From Toxonevra muliebris (lineage: Eukaryota; Arthropoda; Insecta; Diptera; Pallopteridae), in contig OY829330.1 in assembly GCA_963691655.1 (NCBI GenBank), positions 4,802,793 to 4,866,792 of the forward strand: a DNA stretch of 64,000 bases, written 5' to 3'. This document shows, one piece after another, positions 44,546 to 56,180 of the stretch (position 1 is its first letter; every line of letters starts with the position of its first letter). Both the position numbers and the translations under genes were made by a program. Under the pieces are notes generated by a model, which did no database searches, had not been told where the DNA came from, and was given only the letters and a program-made list of their open reading frames with translations.

Positions 44546-45825
44546 TTTTCGACTCCGGAGCACATTTGACTTTGCCATTTTCAGTATGACTACGCCCTAG
44601 AAGCCAAAAAGTTGAAATGCAGAAAAAAGCTTAATTTGATTTAAAGAAACGTTACGAACTTTGAAGATTCTACTTTAGCTCTTTTTGGATTAAAACGTAT
44701 TTTTGTAAATTTGCTAACGCTGATGTCATTTTCGATACTACATACTAGTATGTAAGCGTTTTGTGAATTAATCGTAACTGTTTTTTAAAAAAGAGCAACA
44801 AAATTTGTTAGCACTGCTCTTTAATGTTAACAAAATAGAAGTGAGTTTTGTGAAAATAAAACAAGATAAATTGAAAAAGAAGAAACAAATCAATAAAAGC
44901 GTTTGGGGTACATTTGACTTTTCCCAATGGGACACATTTGACATATGAGGCATTTCATGTGAAACGGACAACGAAAAAAGAGTAAGGTTGTGAAATTAGT
45001 TGAAATTCGGCCTAATTTTTTTTTTTTTCATAAAGTTTATTTGCCAAGTTATGGGTTTTTAAAAAATTTACGTAATTGAAATATGGATTTTTCAAAAGTA
45101 ATTTTTAGAATCAATCAAATTTACAATTAAATATTGAACATGGTAATTCAAATAGGAAATTTACTGTTCTTTCCAATAATGGAATCAGCGGAAATTAAAA
45201 TTATTTTTATGCACCAAACCGGAAATAAAAGTTTAAAATCAGAATTTTAATAACTTCGACCATTTAAAAAAACAAAATATATTTTTCAAAATTTAGCTTA
45301 AAGTATTTAAATAATATCCTTAAAATTTCAAAATGGGATCTCAGGATTTGAACTCAGACAATGCCTATCTTATGACCAGAGACATAATGCATCATTATGA
45401 AATTACAAATTAAAATTTTGATAAATAAAGGGCAAATAATAATAATCAGAACAGAAATAGTAATAAAATAATAATGTACAAATTTGTGTCAATTTCTGCT
45501 GAGGTTTCACTGTTATTTCGAGATATACACATGTATTTTAATTTTTATACATATACATAGACGTATGACAAAGTTATTGACCTTTGTCAAATGTTCTCCT
45601 TGTAAAGTCAAATGTGCCCCGTGCCTGAGGCACTTTTGACAAAATGGGTTTTTTGGAAAAAGTACAAAAAAATAGTGACGTAGTTTTTATAAAAATTTAG
45701 TTTTTTCGAGGTTTGATCCAGAAAAATCAATGTCTTAAAAACAGTTACATCTTTTAAAATCTATCAATGATTTTCGGAATTACAGGCCTTTGAAAATTAA
45801 GTGTCAAAGGTACCCCACTTTACCC
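44546..45825 (-). mobile_element. TA-flanked 1.3-kb element, copy 2, left end eroded
   Basis: This is an inverted copy of 60561-61906. The right end reads GTACCCCACTTTACCC next to TA (45826-45827). The left end starts inside the element at CTCCGGAGCACATTTGAC behind a T-run; the outermost 20 or so bases are missing. Shared interior landmarks are GAAACGTTACGAACTTTG, TAACAAAATTTGTTRGCAC-type text and AGTGTCAAAGG. No transposase was recognised. Confidence 0.7.
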
Positions 45826-47123
45826 TACATTCGAGTCGCGAAAATGCCCTAATTTTTGGAATCACTTTTAGACCGAATACCAATATTTGCCGACAAGCTC
45901 CAGGACCGATATGTCACATCCATACTAACTACAATTATCATAGGAATAAGAGAAATAGTATGACCGGAATTAAAATTAGGAAAAACTTTGTTTAAAGTTT
46001 TACATGTTGCATACTTGTTTTACATCTTTCAGCATTTTTCCAGTAAGATGAGATTAAAAATTTCTTACTTGTCCAGGAGCCCCTAAACTTCTCCGAAAAT
46101 TTAAATTTTTCACATACGAAACTTTTCTCAAATAACACGGGCCTACAAAACTTTGTGTTGCCCCATAAAAAAGAAAAAAAATTGTTTTTTTCTGCTTTGT
46201 ACTTTTAATACTTAATAGGATTTTTAATTTTGCTACGATCAGAAACTGCATTTTTTTAAAAACTAATTTCCCTATAAAGTTAAATTATTCACTTATGATA
46301 GAAAAATAGAATCGGATCCGGCGCAAAAAATTAGACGGGAAAATGGTTCTTGGGTCACCCTTCATCACGTACTTAAATTTAAATTCTTTGACAAAATCTT
46401 TACAGTAGAAGCGTTTAGCTAAATTACTTTATAAAACATCGAATTAATTTTTTTAAGTCTGTCCTGAAATTACATATATGTTTAATTTAATCTTATATTT
46501 TGAAAATTTCTTTGAGGAAAATTAAAAATTGTTTTCCTCTGATGGAAATACCACCGAAACTAAGTAAGATAACTTTCAAATGTATGATGTAATTCTATTT
46601 TCTGTTTTTTCTTTAATTTTTGCTATAGCCTGTGTAGGGCTGAAACTAGGCGGGAGATTAGTAGGAGATTAGCCTCCCATTAAGGCTGACATTTAGATTA
46701 CAGTTGGTGGAGAAAGTTGAGGTAATTGATGTTACAGTTTTTTGCCAAATGAGAAGAAACTTTAAAAAAAATGAAATCTGTGGGATTTGAGCTTTGGCCA
46801 CAAGTGGTTGCATGCTTGCTGACGCACTGACAACTAGTTTTGTTTTTCTAGTGAAGCAAATAAAACATACACTTACAAACTCACACATACTATGAAACCT
46901 CACATGACATCGACGAGACATTTGATTTTAATTTCTATTAATTCACTCCACTATAAATTTTCCTTCAGCCCCGAATAAAGATGTTATCACATCAATACAT
47001 ATTTTTTAAATAACATGTTTTTTTTTTAGCAGGAATTATTTTTAAGATTATTTTCTCTTATTCTAAAGAAAAAAAACAGGAAAAATACATTCTTGAATAT
47101 AAATAAATCTTAATGGTGCTGGC
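45826..47123. other. Unassigned AT-rich sequence
   Basis: A frame at 45801-45995 contains ENALIFGITFRPNTN, which looks like the LINE linker sequence at 25415 (ANALIFGITW). This is too short to call. 46640-46900 is moderately GC-richer. No gene is supported. Confidence 0.3.
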
Positions 47124-48183
47124 CAGGGATGCCAACTCATTTTTTCTTTCTCCCCGATAGATCTCGAGAAATTCCCTGATTTTCGATCGAATTCCCCGCA
47201 TCGATATAATTTCACATTAAACAGCGCGAAACGCAATTTTCATGCAAACATTTTACAAAACATTTGATCTCAATGAGTGTTATATTAAGGCAACCCTGAA
47301 TTTTCTCAGCCCAATTCTTAACCAATTTTTACTGGACTGATAGACTAATAGAAATGTACTTTCTGACTCAGGAATTCTTTTGGCACATGGGAGATTTCAC
47401 TTCAAGGGAACCCCCGGCTCAAGCTTGCACAAAGTTTAATCCTATTGGGTAGTACATAGTTGCTACACCAAATTTGAACGAGTTGGGGTGTTTTGAGTTA
47501 CTAGACGCTCATATTAATAGATAAACAAGCCTCAGCCCACTTTTGGATATCAAAGTTCTCAAAGGAGAAGGCATGGCCTCTCTTTTGACTCAAATAAAAA
47601 GTTACAAAAACTTTTTTGAGAAAAACGAGTTCAAAGTTTTGACTATCGGTTTTTAACATATAAAATATATTTCATCTTCCTTATGATGGCTGATCGTAAT
47701 TTGTAAGTCTACAGATTAGTCAGCAAGGATTAAGAGTTATTAATCAGAAGGTGCTGGACTAAGGCATAGCTTTCTGAACGGTCGAAAGAGAAGTCGAAGC
47801 GCCGCGCGACTGTTTTGATCTGACTGATTGATCGTCTATATCTACGAAAGCACTCCGCGTCTCTCTCTGAAATTTTCACAAAATACTTTCGAAATATAAT
47901 GTTTCCAAATAAATAGCACTATTTTTTAAAAATCGATTTCTCCAAACCAATAAATCGCTGGGCCAACTTAAGAAAAGGCGAAGATTTTAAGACCCAAAAT
48001 ATGAAATATTGCGTAAGTTAAACGTGTTTCATTCTATAAAATTTTACAAAAAATATTCTAGACTTTTATGACTAAAAGCTGAACAACATCAAATTCCCCG
48101 CAAAAAACAGCTCATTTCCCGATTCCCCGCACCCAGTAAACTTCCCCGCAAATCGGGGAATTCCCCGCAAGTTGGCATCGCTG
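47124..48183 (+). mobile_element. hAT MITE family M, copy 1, with perfect 8-bp target duplication
   Basis: The ends are CAGGGATGCCAACTCATTTT and the inverse CAGCGATGCCAACTTGCGGG. A perfect duplication, GTGCTGGC (47116-47123 and 48184-48191), flanks it. Both ends are rich in AATTCCCCG words. A TATTAATCAGAAGGTGCTG block in the interior is shared with the copy at 58046. It is noncoding. Confidence 0.9.
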
Positions 48184-48191
48184 GTGCTGGC

Positions 48192-50599
48192 CTTAATGAA
48201 ATGACGCAGAATGCAGTAGAAATATACTACAAAAATACTACAAAAAAATTTTGCATACTTTTAAGCGCTGATATTTGTGAACATTTCAAAACACATTGTC
48301 GTGAGATAAATGAGGTAATAAGTGCAATATACAACGTAACTTTGGTTTCGTACTTTCGAATAAGAATTGGTTTTTAATCGGCTCAATACCGGACTTAGGT
48401 TAGCAGCTACTTCTTTTTTCTAACGATTTTTATACAAAGGTCTCACTTTCACTCAACCTCAAATTCTCTCTTTGGTCAACCATAACTTAATTGGCCTCTA
48501 TCCAATTAAATTAATTTGCCTTTAGCTTCTGTTGACAAAAAATACATTCAACAACAAGCAAGTAAACGCTAAATAATTCAGTAAAGATACAAGTTCAATA
48601 CTAAACACAAGCAACGTTGTAGCTACTACCATTAGCCTGTTGCTTGGATATATGAAGGTGTCTGCATTCATTCATACACAAGCCAAGCGGCACAATGGTA
48701 CAACAGCGGCAAAAACAAGAAACAGGAACAGTAGCAAAGCTTCCACTTCCACATTTTTAAGTGAAAAGGGTTTTGAAAGCGCTATTAATGTCACTTTTTT
48801 CTAGTTGTTGACGGTTTTTTGTTAGCATTTTTTCAGTACAGTAAAAATAAAGCCACACAGCAGAGGAGTGGTCAAGTGGTCGAAAGTGGAAAAGACAAAA
48901 ATGCCCAACACATCCTTTCTTTTTTTTAATATTATTCACTTAAGCTGTTGCGCATTTTTAACGTGTTGCTTTTTGGGCATAACATTACCAACAAATGTAA
49001 AAAAAAAAGATATATGAAGTGGGTTTGAAATATCCCCAGCATAAGTGCAACCATTTAATGGTTATTTTTGCCACGTACTTCAGTTACAAAAAAAAAAAAA
49101 AAAAGAAACAGCAAAGAGTGAAGAGTGAAGGTCAATTAAATGCACAGTAGAACGAAATTGGTTAAATTGTTCAATAAGTTCATGACCTTCCATGCGTTTG
49201 TTACTTTTTCATACTGTTATATGGTAAATTTACTTAATTTGCATATGCTACATTGAATTTCTTTTTTTGGGAGAGGTTGAGGTTTTCCGGCGGCTTAATC
49301 CGTTAAGCTGGCAAAAAAAAAATATATAGTAAAAAATTATTGAATAAAACAACACGGTTTTTTCTCTTTTTTTAAGGTTCTTGCACATTTTACTACAGAG
49401 CGGTTCCTTTGTATGGCAATATGAAGGACAAAAATTAATAAGTTCCTCGAGATATTGGCGCATAATCATAGCTGAAAATATTTTAATATTTTAAGTGTTC
49501 TAAAGCGTAAAATGTCTAAAAGTAAGGAGTCATTCTGGTTTGAAGAGCTGTAAAAGAATGCAATAATTTGCGTTTAACAATCAATTATTTGTTTAACAAA
49601 ATTGGAGTAATTTTTTGTATTCGGTGATTTTGTTTGAAGCCAATTGAACTTATTTTTGAAAAATCTATAAGTTAATAAGAAGAAAATAAAAAACAAAATG
49701 TGAAATTATGTTAAGTAAATTTATTATTTTCTTTTAAATTTTATGGCAGCTCGGGATAAATGTAGTTTAGAAGAAAGTTTCTTTGAATTATTTAAAATTA
49801 AGAACAAAATACTGGGGACTGTCGGGTTTTGAGTCATGTTTTCTGGATAATGATATCAAAAAGTTGATATACCGTTTGAAAGCTAACCTCAATATCTACG
49901 TTTCTGCATCATTGATTCTTTTAATTAAAAAAACATAATTTTTTTCTTCATTATACAAGTGAGTTAAATTCGGGTAAAAAAAAATTTTCGGGTAGTTTAA
50001 GCCACCTAGAGTGGTCAAAAATATCGATTTTCAATTTTGGTGTTTTCTTGAAGCTTGAGGTTTTCAAAATGTCGAAAAAATAACGGTTGCTTGCCACCTC
50101 CAAACAGCCGGATCAGACAAGTAGAACAAGCCATAGCTCAACTTTAAAACGCGTTTTTTCTACTACTAAACCGACTGACTTGAAAGTAACGGTTGTTATA
50201 TACATAATTATCTAGTCTTTGTCGCAGGTTTTTTTTTTAGTGGCTTAGTTTTTTTTATCGACAAATTTTAGCCTAAATATCGCTACTTTAAGTTCGAACG
50301 CCCTTTATTTGATCAAATAAAATTATTTTCAAAATCCCCTACAACAAAGACTAGATTATAGTGTCAATTGTAATAATCTTTTTGGTTGAGAGTGATCACC
50401 GCGAAGGACCTCTTTTTTTGCGGCACTTGAAAGAGTACACAAATACTCGGCCAATATTGAAGATTTTTTAATAAAAAAAAATTAAACATTTTCCAAAAAG
50501 TGCTTCATTTAAAAAAAAATGCTTCCTTAAAAAAATTTTAAAAAATTTCCTTTTTTCGTGCTTCTAGTTGTACATTTTCTCTTCAAAAATCTGAAATAA
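48192..50599. other. Unassigned intronic sequence
   Basis: No gene or clear element is visible. 48600-48760 (AAGCCAAGCGGCACAATGG, CAACAGCGGCAAAAACAAG) looks like unique fly intron DNA rather than a repeat, and might hold conserved regulatory sites. A-runs are at 49087-49104. The rest is AT-rich. Confidence 0.3.
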
Positions 50600-51110
50600 C
50601 TGGAGTTGATTGTAAGCTCATTTGCACTGGCGGCTCCAAAACCGAATACGGTTCAGGTTCTGGGATCTTCATTGAGAATGATGGAGTTCACATTCACTTC
50701 TCTCTTGCGTTGCATGCTTCTATTTTTCAAGCAGAAGTTTTTGCAATCATCAAGGCAATGGGCCATGTCATTGATAGAGGTTGGGGAGAAAGGAGCATTT
50801 GTGTATTTAGTGACAGTTAGGCGGCGCTTAAATCCTTGCTTAATCTTATAACTACATCTAAACTGGTTATGCATTATAAATCCAGGCTTGATTGTATTAG
50901 AAAACATAATAGCCTGCTGGTGATATGGGTTGGTGGACACTTAGGAATGTCAGGGAATGAATCTGCTGACCGCCTGGCCAGAAAGTATTCATAAACCGGT
51001 TTCTTGTACCCAGAAACCGTACTCTCTAGGTTGTTTACAGGCATCAAGACCACCATTGATGAGTGGGTAGGACCAGAGTTAGTGTATTTAGCACTGGAGT
51101 GCTGAGAGAC
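50600..51110 (+). pseudogene. LINE remnant: RNase H domain
   Basis: Plus-strand pieces read CTGGSKTEYGSGSGIFIEND (first catalytic block), ALHASIFQAEVFAIIKAM with the catalytic Glu, CVFSDS (catalytic Asp; a TAG follows in place of Q), then VIWVGGHLGMSGNESADRLARKYS and TGIKTTIDEW. The normal WVPGH is WVGGH. One stop and one frame change are visible. It lies upstream of exon 51934-52171's donor side, within the giant intron. Confidence 0.85.
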
Positions 51111-51933
51111 GAACACTTTTTTTTGATACTGCAAGATCTGCTTAGATTTATTAATAAATCTGTTAGATTCAAAAATTGAAAATTACCACCTGATCCAACA
51201 ATTATTTTAATTTGGCAAAAGGAGAAAATTTATTAAGCATTTTAGATATGTTATTGTATCAATGAAAAGCTCCACGATTTGAAAATTTTTAAAATATTCC
51301 TGATTCCACGCTGGTTATAATTAAGAGCATTTGCCAGAGTTCAAAACCAAAGTCTGGACCTCAAAGGATATGTGAAATATGAAGTAGATTTTCGTTTCTT
51401 GAAATGTGCTGATTGCGAAGACATTGACCGGATTCAGAAGGCTACCTCTGCTCAGCAACATTTTGAGTTAAAGTATCAAAAGTAAAAATATACTCTCAAT
51501 TAAATGGCGACTGCTTAGTATAATTTTTGTTGATCATAAATTGATCAATTTGCGTTCTTAAGACACTCAGGTAGCAGTGGCGGAGCGGAGGGTCTTCTGA
51601 ACGCGACCATTAATGCTTCAATGATGCATTAGAACATTGCGACAATATGGAATTCGGAAATATATTAATTTCTTTGATTATATTTTTGATATTTCAAGTC
51701 GTAACAGTTGCGAGATTTTCGCGTCTTAGAAACTCGGCAACTTTTTCTATTCCCTGAGGATAAATGGATATCACAGTCCTGTTTATATGGGATGGCATAA
51801 ACGGTTATACTTAATGCTTGTGAACAATAGTGATGTATCCATGTTAGTTTGGAAAAAACATTTCGTGGAACTTCCCTTATCAGTAAAGGATAGAAACGCC
51901 ACTGTATAATAGTTAGGTATAATTGGAACTTAC

Positions 51934-52171
51934 CTGTATGCAATCGTGTATGCTGTTGCACGTGTGATAGTTGCTTAAATCTACGATCACAATAAGAGCA
52001 TTTGTACGGTTTCTCTCCGGTGTGCACGCGTATATGCTGCACCAATTGATGGTTACTGGAAAAGCTTTTCATGCATTGTTGACATTGATGGGGTTTTGTT
52101 TCGCCACCCATACTACCAGGACCAAGTCCAACGCGAGGTATTTGTTGCATTGCGCTTTTGTGCATGAAAAG
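51934..52171 (-). CDS. dati: Zinc-finger transcription factor, internal exon encoding C2H2 fingers 1-2 (dati-like)
   Basis: This is an internal coding exon of a sequence-specific DNA-binding transcription factor. Read on the minus strand it starts after a TATAG acceptor (52176-52172) with codons LFMHKSAMQQ, then a Gly-rich spacer. Two classical C2H2 fingers follow: HQCQQC...H-x3-H (helix SSNHQLVQH) and YKCSYC...H-x3-H (helix KQLSHVQQH), joined by the linker HTGEKP. The exon stops after the first base of the Gly codon in HTG; the donor GTAAGT is at 51933-51928. Translation past it (KFQLYL) is intron read-through. A Met codon exists at 52165, but the acceptor and the open frame upstream of it argue for an internal exon. 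The fingers resemble the ZNF384/ZNF362 relatives of flies (rotund, squeeze, dati). I choose dati because the helices differ from the LIN-29-like pattern I remember for rotund and squeeze. The family is sure; the paralogue is not. The next exon lies 44 kb away at 7624-7808. Confidence 0.85.
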
Positions 52172-52681
52172 CTATAGATAATAGATGTGTTTTTGGAACG
52201 ATGCGATGATGATGTAAGCAGCACAAAGGGAGAACACAAAAAAGAAAGAATAATATATACATACCAAGTATATTAATGAAATATTTCCAAAATAAAATAT
52301 ATAATTTTTGTTCTATATCATAAAGTGTTTTAAATTTTAGCGTTCTAGCTGGTCAAATTCATTATTAAATCTAATAAACAAATTTCGATAATAATAAATG
52401 AATAATAAATTATAGACAAGGTAGAAAACTGGTTCGAAAAATGGGCAACATTTTCGGGGTCGTACTATATAATCAGAAAAATAAACTCCAAAATTAACTG
52501 TTCTATTTAATTTCTTTTCAACGAAGAAAAACGAAGAGAAAATAAAAAAAAATTTGCGCAGCGAGGTCTAGCTTCAACAAGTGCTGAATAGAAAATGATT
52601 GGATTTGCTTCGCCGAATGAGAACAAAGCAACAGTCGAACGCCCACGATCGAAAGCCCTACGAAGAAGCTTATAGTATACG

Positions 52682-53176
52682 CACGGTTGCCACTTACTCA
52701 TTTTATTTTGTACCAATATTTACAAAAAAATGTACCAAATGGGGAAAAAATGTACCAAATTTTTATATAGATTAAATAACTTTATTAAAAGCTTTTTGCC
52801 AGTTTATTATATTGCATTATATTATTAAGAGTATTGAACTCAAATTTATTCCTTAATTTGTTTTTTTATTGGACTCAAGTAAACAAATTTTCTTTCAGCA
52901 GCAGCTGAGCTATAAGGAATATAAATTTAGTTGATTCTTCAAACAACATTTCGTCTACTCCCTTTTTAATATAACTTACTTTTTGACAAAAAATTGCTAA
53001 TTCTGAACAATTTTCTAATTTCCAAAGTATTTTGAAAATATGTTTACAATTCTTGAAAAGCTAACTTTGCCCACAGAATGTACCAAATTTTTAAAACATG
53101 TACCAATGTACCAAGCGCAGAAAAATTGAAAAAAATATACCAGTTTTGGCAGAATTGTACCAAAGGGGCAACCGTG
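52682..53176. mobile_element. hAT MITE, 495 bp, 8-bp target duplication
   Basis: The ends are CACGGTTGCCACTTACTCAT and the inverse CACGGTTGCCCCTTTGGTAC. The flanks are the perfect direct repeat AGTATACG (52674-52681 and 53177-53184). The word TGTACCAAA recurs near both ends. It is noncoding and sits about 0.5 kb upstream of the zinc-finger exon. Confidence 0.88.
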
Positions 53177-53184
53177 AGTATACG

Positions 53185-54945
53185 TATGTTGACGTCGCGC
53201 AAGCAGAATTTTGTTGCCAATACACGCGTGTTGTGGGAATAGAAAATGTCCCCATCACTGGCACGGGCGACAGCATATACTGATGTTATGTATGTAGCTT
53301 AAAATGCAATAGGCGGGAAATGGAGTTTTCTATACTATGTCGGGCCAACTATTCAAAGGCTGAAGCTGAAAGTGATACTAGTTTTGTTAAAAGTTTCGAA
53401 CTTTTTTCGATGTAAATAATTTAATGCATTAAACTAAAATATATTTAGGCTTATTTTGTTTTTTCAGTTCGCTAAACAAAGTTTAAATAAAATAAAAAAT
53501 TTGCATATTTTTGCAATTTCTTTTTTAGTAATTAAAAAAAATTGGCAGTTATAGTGAAATCTGAGTGCTTATTTATTTACTTACTTTTTTTTACTTCGGT
53601 TTTAAAAATTTGTATTTATGTTAGTATTAACCCTTCGATGGGCACCGCTAACATAGCCTGCTAATAACTTTTCTTTGTTATTTTTTAAAATTACGTCCTT
53701 TTTTCGAAACGAACGAGAATTATTTCTTCTTTTTAATGGTATGCAACACTTATTTCAATTATTTCAAATTAATTAGTTGTGAGCGAAAAAACAAAGAGTG
53801 AGCGTATTTTTATACAAAGCCCTAGCAAATAATATAAGAAACCCACAAGTTTTGATAACAATAATAACTTTTGTGCTGGTAAGTATATTTATATAATTTA
53901 TATAGGGTTTTGTTCACTAAACATTCTGCTATAGTTGGGTAAAAATAAGCACCATTTTAAAAAAACATACTAAGAAAAAAATTGACTTTTAAAATCGATC
54001 CGAATTACCAGCATGCGTTTTTCTAATTGCATATAATTCGGATGGATGATCTGAATTGCCAGCAAATGAGATGTTTGCAAAATTACAAAATTTAAAGAAA
54101 CTATATAGTTTTAATTAATGAAAGTTTTTTAGTTGTGATTTAGATATAATAGGTGATGTTTGGAGGTAATTCGGATCGACCCTTTGTTTAGAGAGTTTTT
54201 GTGGAATTTGAGTTCAAAGTTTAAATAAACTTGAAAAATTTTTTTTTAATTTCAGTTTAAAATTTTGTACTTTAAAATCCAAAAATTTTTTTTTATTGAA
54301 ATATTAATTGAAATTAATAGCGTTTCTTAGTGTTATATCAATTTTGAAATTAACAAGTAATTTTTAATTAAATTCAATATGAAAAATATTTTCAAGAACC
54401 AGTTTGTGTTAAGTGACTTTAATTTTTGACTATATCAACATACATACTTATAAATTTTAATTCAAGAATTGCTTAGAATGATTCAAAGAGATGATTTTTA
54501 ATATATTTCATTGTTCGCCAGTTCATGGACTAGCAGATCACACTTTTATTACTTTAGCTTGATATGATATTCGAAGATATTAAATAAACACCTGAGCTTT
54601 TTTAGGCCCAGGTGGAACTTTAGAGACTGAGACAATAAAAAAAAATGTTATTCTATCAACTTATTCCGATTGAAACAAATTTTGTTTTTTGTGCTCAAAA
54701 CATTGGCGCAAGAAGTCATGGAGTTTCAGATCGATTCGTCAAGAAACTCAAAATGGGCCTAATTAAGCCCAGGTGCCCATTCTGGGGTTAAAAATGTTAT
54801 GCTAACATTTAAAAACAAAGATAAAAATATGTTGACAAGTAAAAAACAAATAAACAATTTCATTGCGCTATATGCTAAATATGTATACTATGTTGTTTTT
54901 GCAGTCAAGAAGTCGATAAAAATGTATAATACTGCCCCGAAAAAG
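53185..54945. other. Unassigned AT-rich sequence
   Basis: No gene is visible. Words such as AATTACCAGCA and AATTCGGAT recur at 54000-54180. No coding exon upstream of the zinc-finger exon could be found here. Confidence 0.3.
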
Positions 54946-54949
54946 CTTA

Positions 54950-55125
54950 AAACACAATTGCGTCGTACGACGGCAAAGCGGTTGACGGTACGTGAACAGC
55001 TGCCGTCGGCGGTAAAAACGCCGCCGTCGCAATTATGTGCCATTTCATACGAGAATGGGCATTTTAATTTTGACAGCGGGTAACCGTCGACCGCTTAAAC
55101 CTCGTACGACGCAATTTTGTTTTAA
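54950..55125. repeat. Short GC-rich palindrome, about 175 bp
   Basis: The left arm AATTGCGTCGTACGACGGCA continues into AGCGGTTGACGGT. The right arm is the inverse of AATTGCGTCGTACGAGGTTT, continuing AAGCGGTCGACGGT. It is far richer in GC than its surroundings and can form a hairpin. The centre (55000-55060) reads CCGTCGGCGG and GCCGCCGTCGC. It could be a small MITE; no target duplication was resolved. Confidence 0.6.
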
Positions 55126-55184
55126 TATGATTACAAAAATGGCGTCCGCTTTGCTAATCAGAAGCAGTCAGTGACGCGTTTCTA

Positions 55185-55500
55185 ACACACTTTCAAAGCA
55201 GCTTTTCTGATTTTGCACCCGGGAAACGCACCCATTAATATGTTATATGAATATCCGCACAATAAGCGTGTCACTGTCACAGAGCGTTTTTGGAATACAC
55301 ATTTTTTATTTGTCGCGCTGAAATCTCTTCGCGTTTTTACTACGATATTTTTCTTCTTCTTCATCTTTTTCTGTTAATTTTTTTTGTGATTGGAAAATTT
55401 TTCAACAAAAAATTTATTGAAAAATGTTCAATGCGGAAAACTTAATAGAAAATGTGCAGAAACATTGCACATTTTATTTTATTTTATACAAAAAAAAATT
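55185..55500 (+). repeat. Dispersed repeat A, copy 2
   Basis: It matches 7930-7997 and 8880-9190, without the inserted element found there. It includes the short MADF-like piece FNAENLIENVQKHCTFY (55425-55475), after which the frame degenerates into Lys/Asn-rich A-tracts. Confidence 0.6.
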
Positions 55501-55629
55501 ATTTTTTAATTTTTTGAGCAGAAAAAATAAGCAAAAAGTAAAACCAGCTGCTGCGACTTCAGAGCTACAAATGGCGCAACTTTTTTTTCAGGTAAATTTT
55601 GTCCATGATGGGGAACAGTGTAATTTTTT

Positions 55630-56180
55630 TTTTGCGTTTTGCACTTTTTTGCTCGAATTTCGGAGAAGAATTATTTGAAGATGTGGTGGAAGACACATTT
55701 GGAATCTACAGCGAAGAAAGTAGTAAATTTGAAAGATGAAAGAAGCGACGATGAACATTACGCTCGCAAGGATGCCAATGATGGTGAAAACATTGAGGAA
55801 AATACGAGAATTGCCCATTCGGATGAAGCCAAATGCGCTCGTGCAACAAAGAGGCCTCTAAAATATTTCGGTGGATGAAATAAATACAGGTAAATATATT
55901 TGAAATTAAAAAAAAATATTTGTACCGATATTTCTAAATAATTGGGTGGAATTTGAGTCCTCCCGAACGACAAAGCTCACGAGGTAGGCCAATTAGCTCT
56001 AATATTTTCAAGGGTTTGCCCGGTTGTAAGGATGAAGCCAGAAATCTAGAAACACCAGCCGACGCATTTAATCCTTTGTTCTCAACTAAAATGTTCGGAA
56101 TAATTGTGAAAAGATTATTAAAGAAGTCATCCAAACTTATATTCTTTTTTAAGAGCCGGAAGCAACAAATGCTACATTAA
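55630..56180 (+). pseudogene. piggyBac-type transposase N-terminal remnant
   Basis: The plus strand first encodes an acidic stretch (DERSDDEHYARKDANDGENI, 55730-55790). After a gap it gives SPPERQSSRGRPISSNIFKG, LPGCKDEARNLETPADAFNP and FSTKMFGIIVKR (55955-56110). The block GPxxEARNxETPxDAFxLFF is the start of the piggyBac DDE domain, so I assign it there. The catalytic Asp residues are not reached; the frame ends in KSSKLIFFFK. Its relation to the adjoining repeat A is unclear. Confidence 0.7.

Larger units (their letters stand above)
7809..51933 (-). other. Giant intron (about 44 kb) between the two zinc-finger exons
   Basis: The donor GTAAGT at 51933-51928 and the AG acceptor at 7810-7809 define a phase 1 intron of 44,125 bp. 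The junction rebuilds one Gly codon. The interior holds mobile elements on both strands, mostly with intact boundaries. I found no other host coding exon in it. Large TE-filled introns are common for genes in heterochromatin-like or dot-chromosome-like regions; that setting is an inference here. Confidence 0.8.

Noticed and set aside
52165..52171. Translation start of the zinc-finger protein at Met 52165
   Set aside because: The frame is open back to a good acceptor at 52172-52173, and finger proteins of this family have long N-terminal regions, so this Met is more likely internal.
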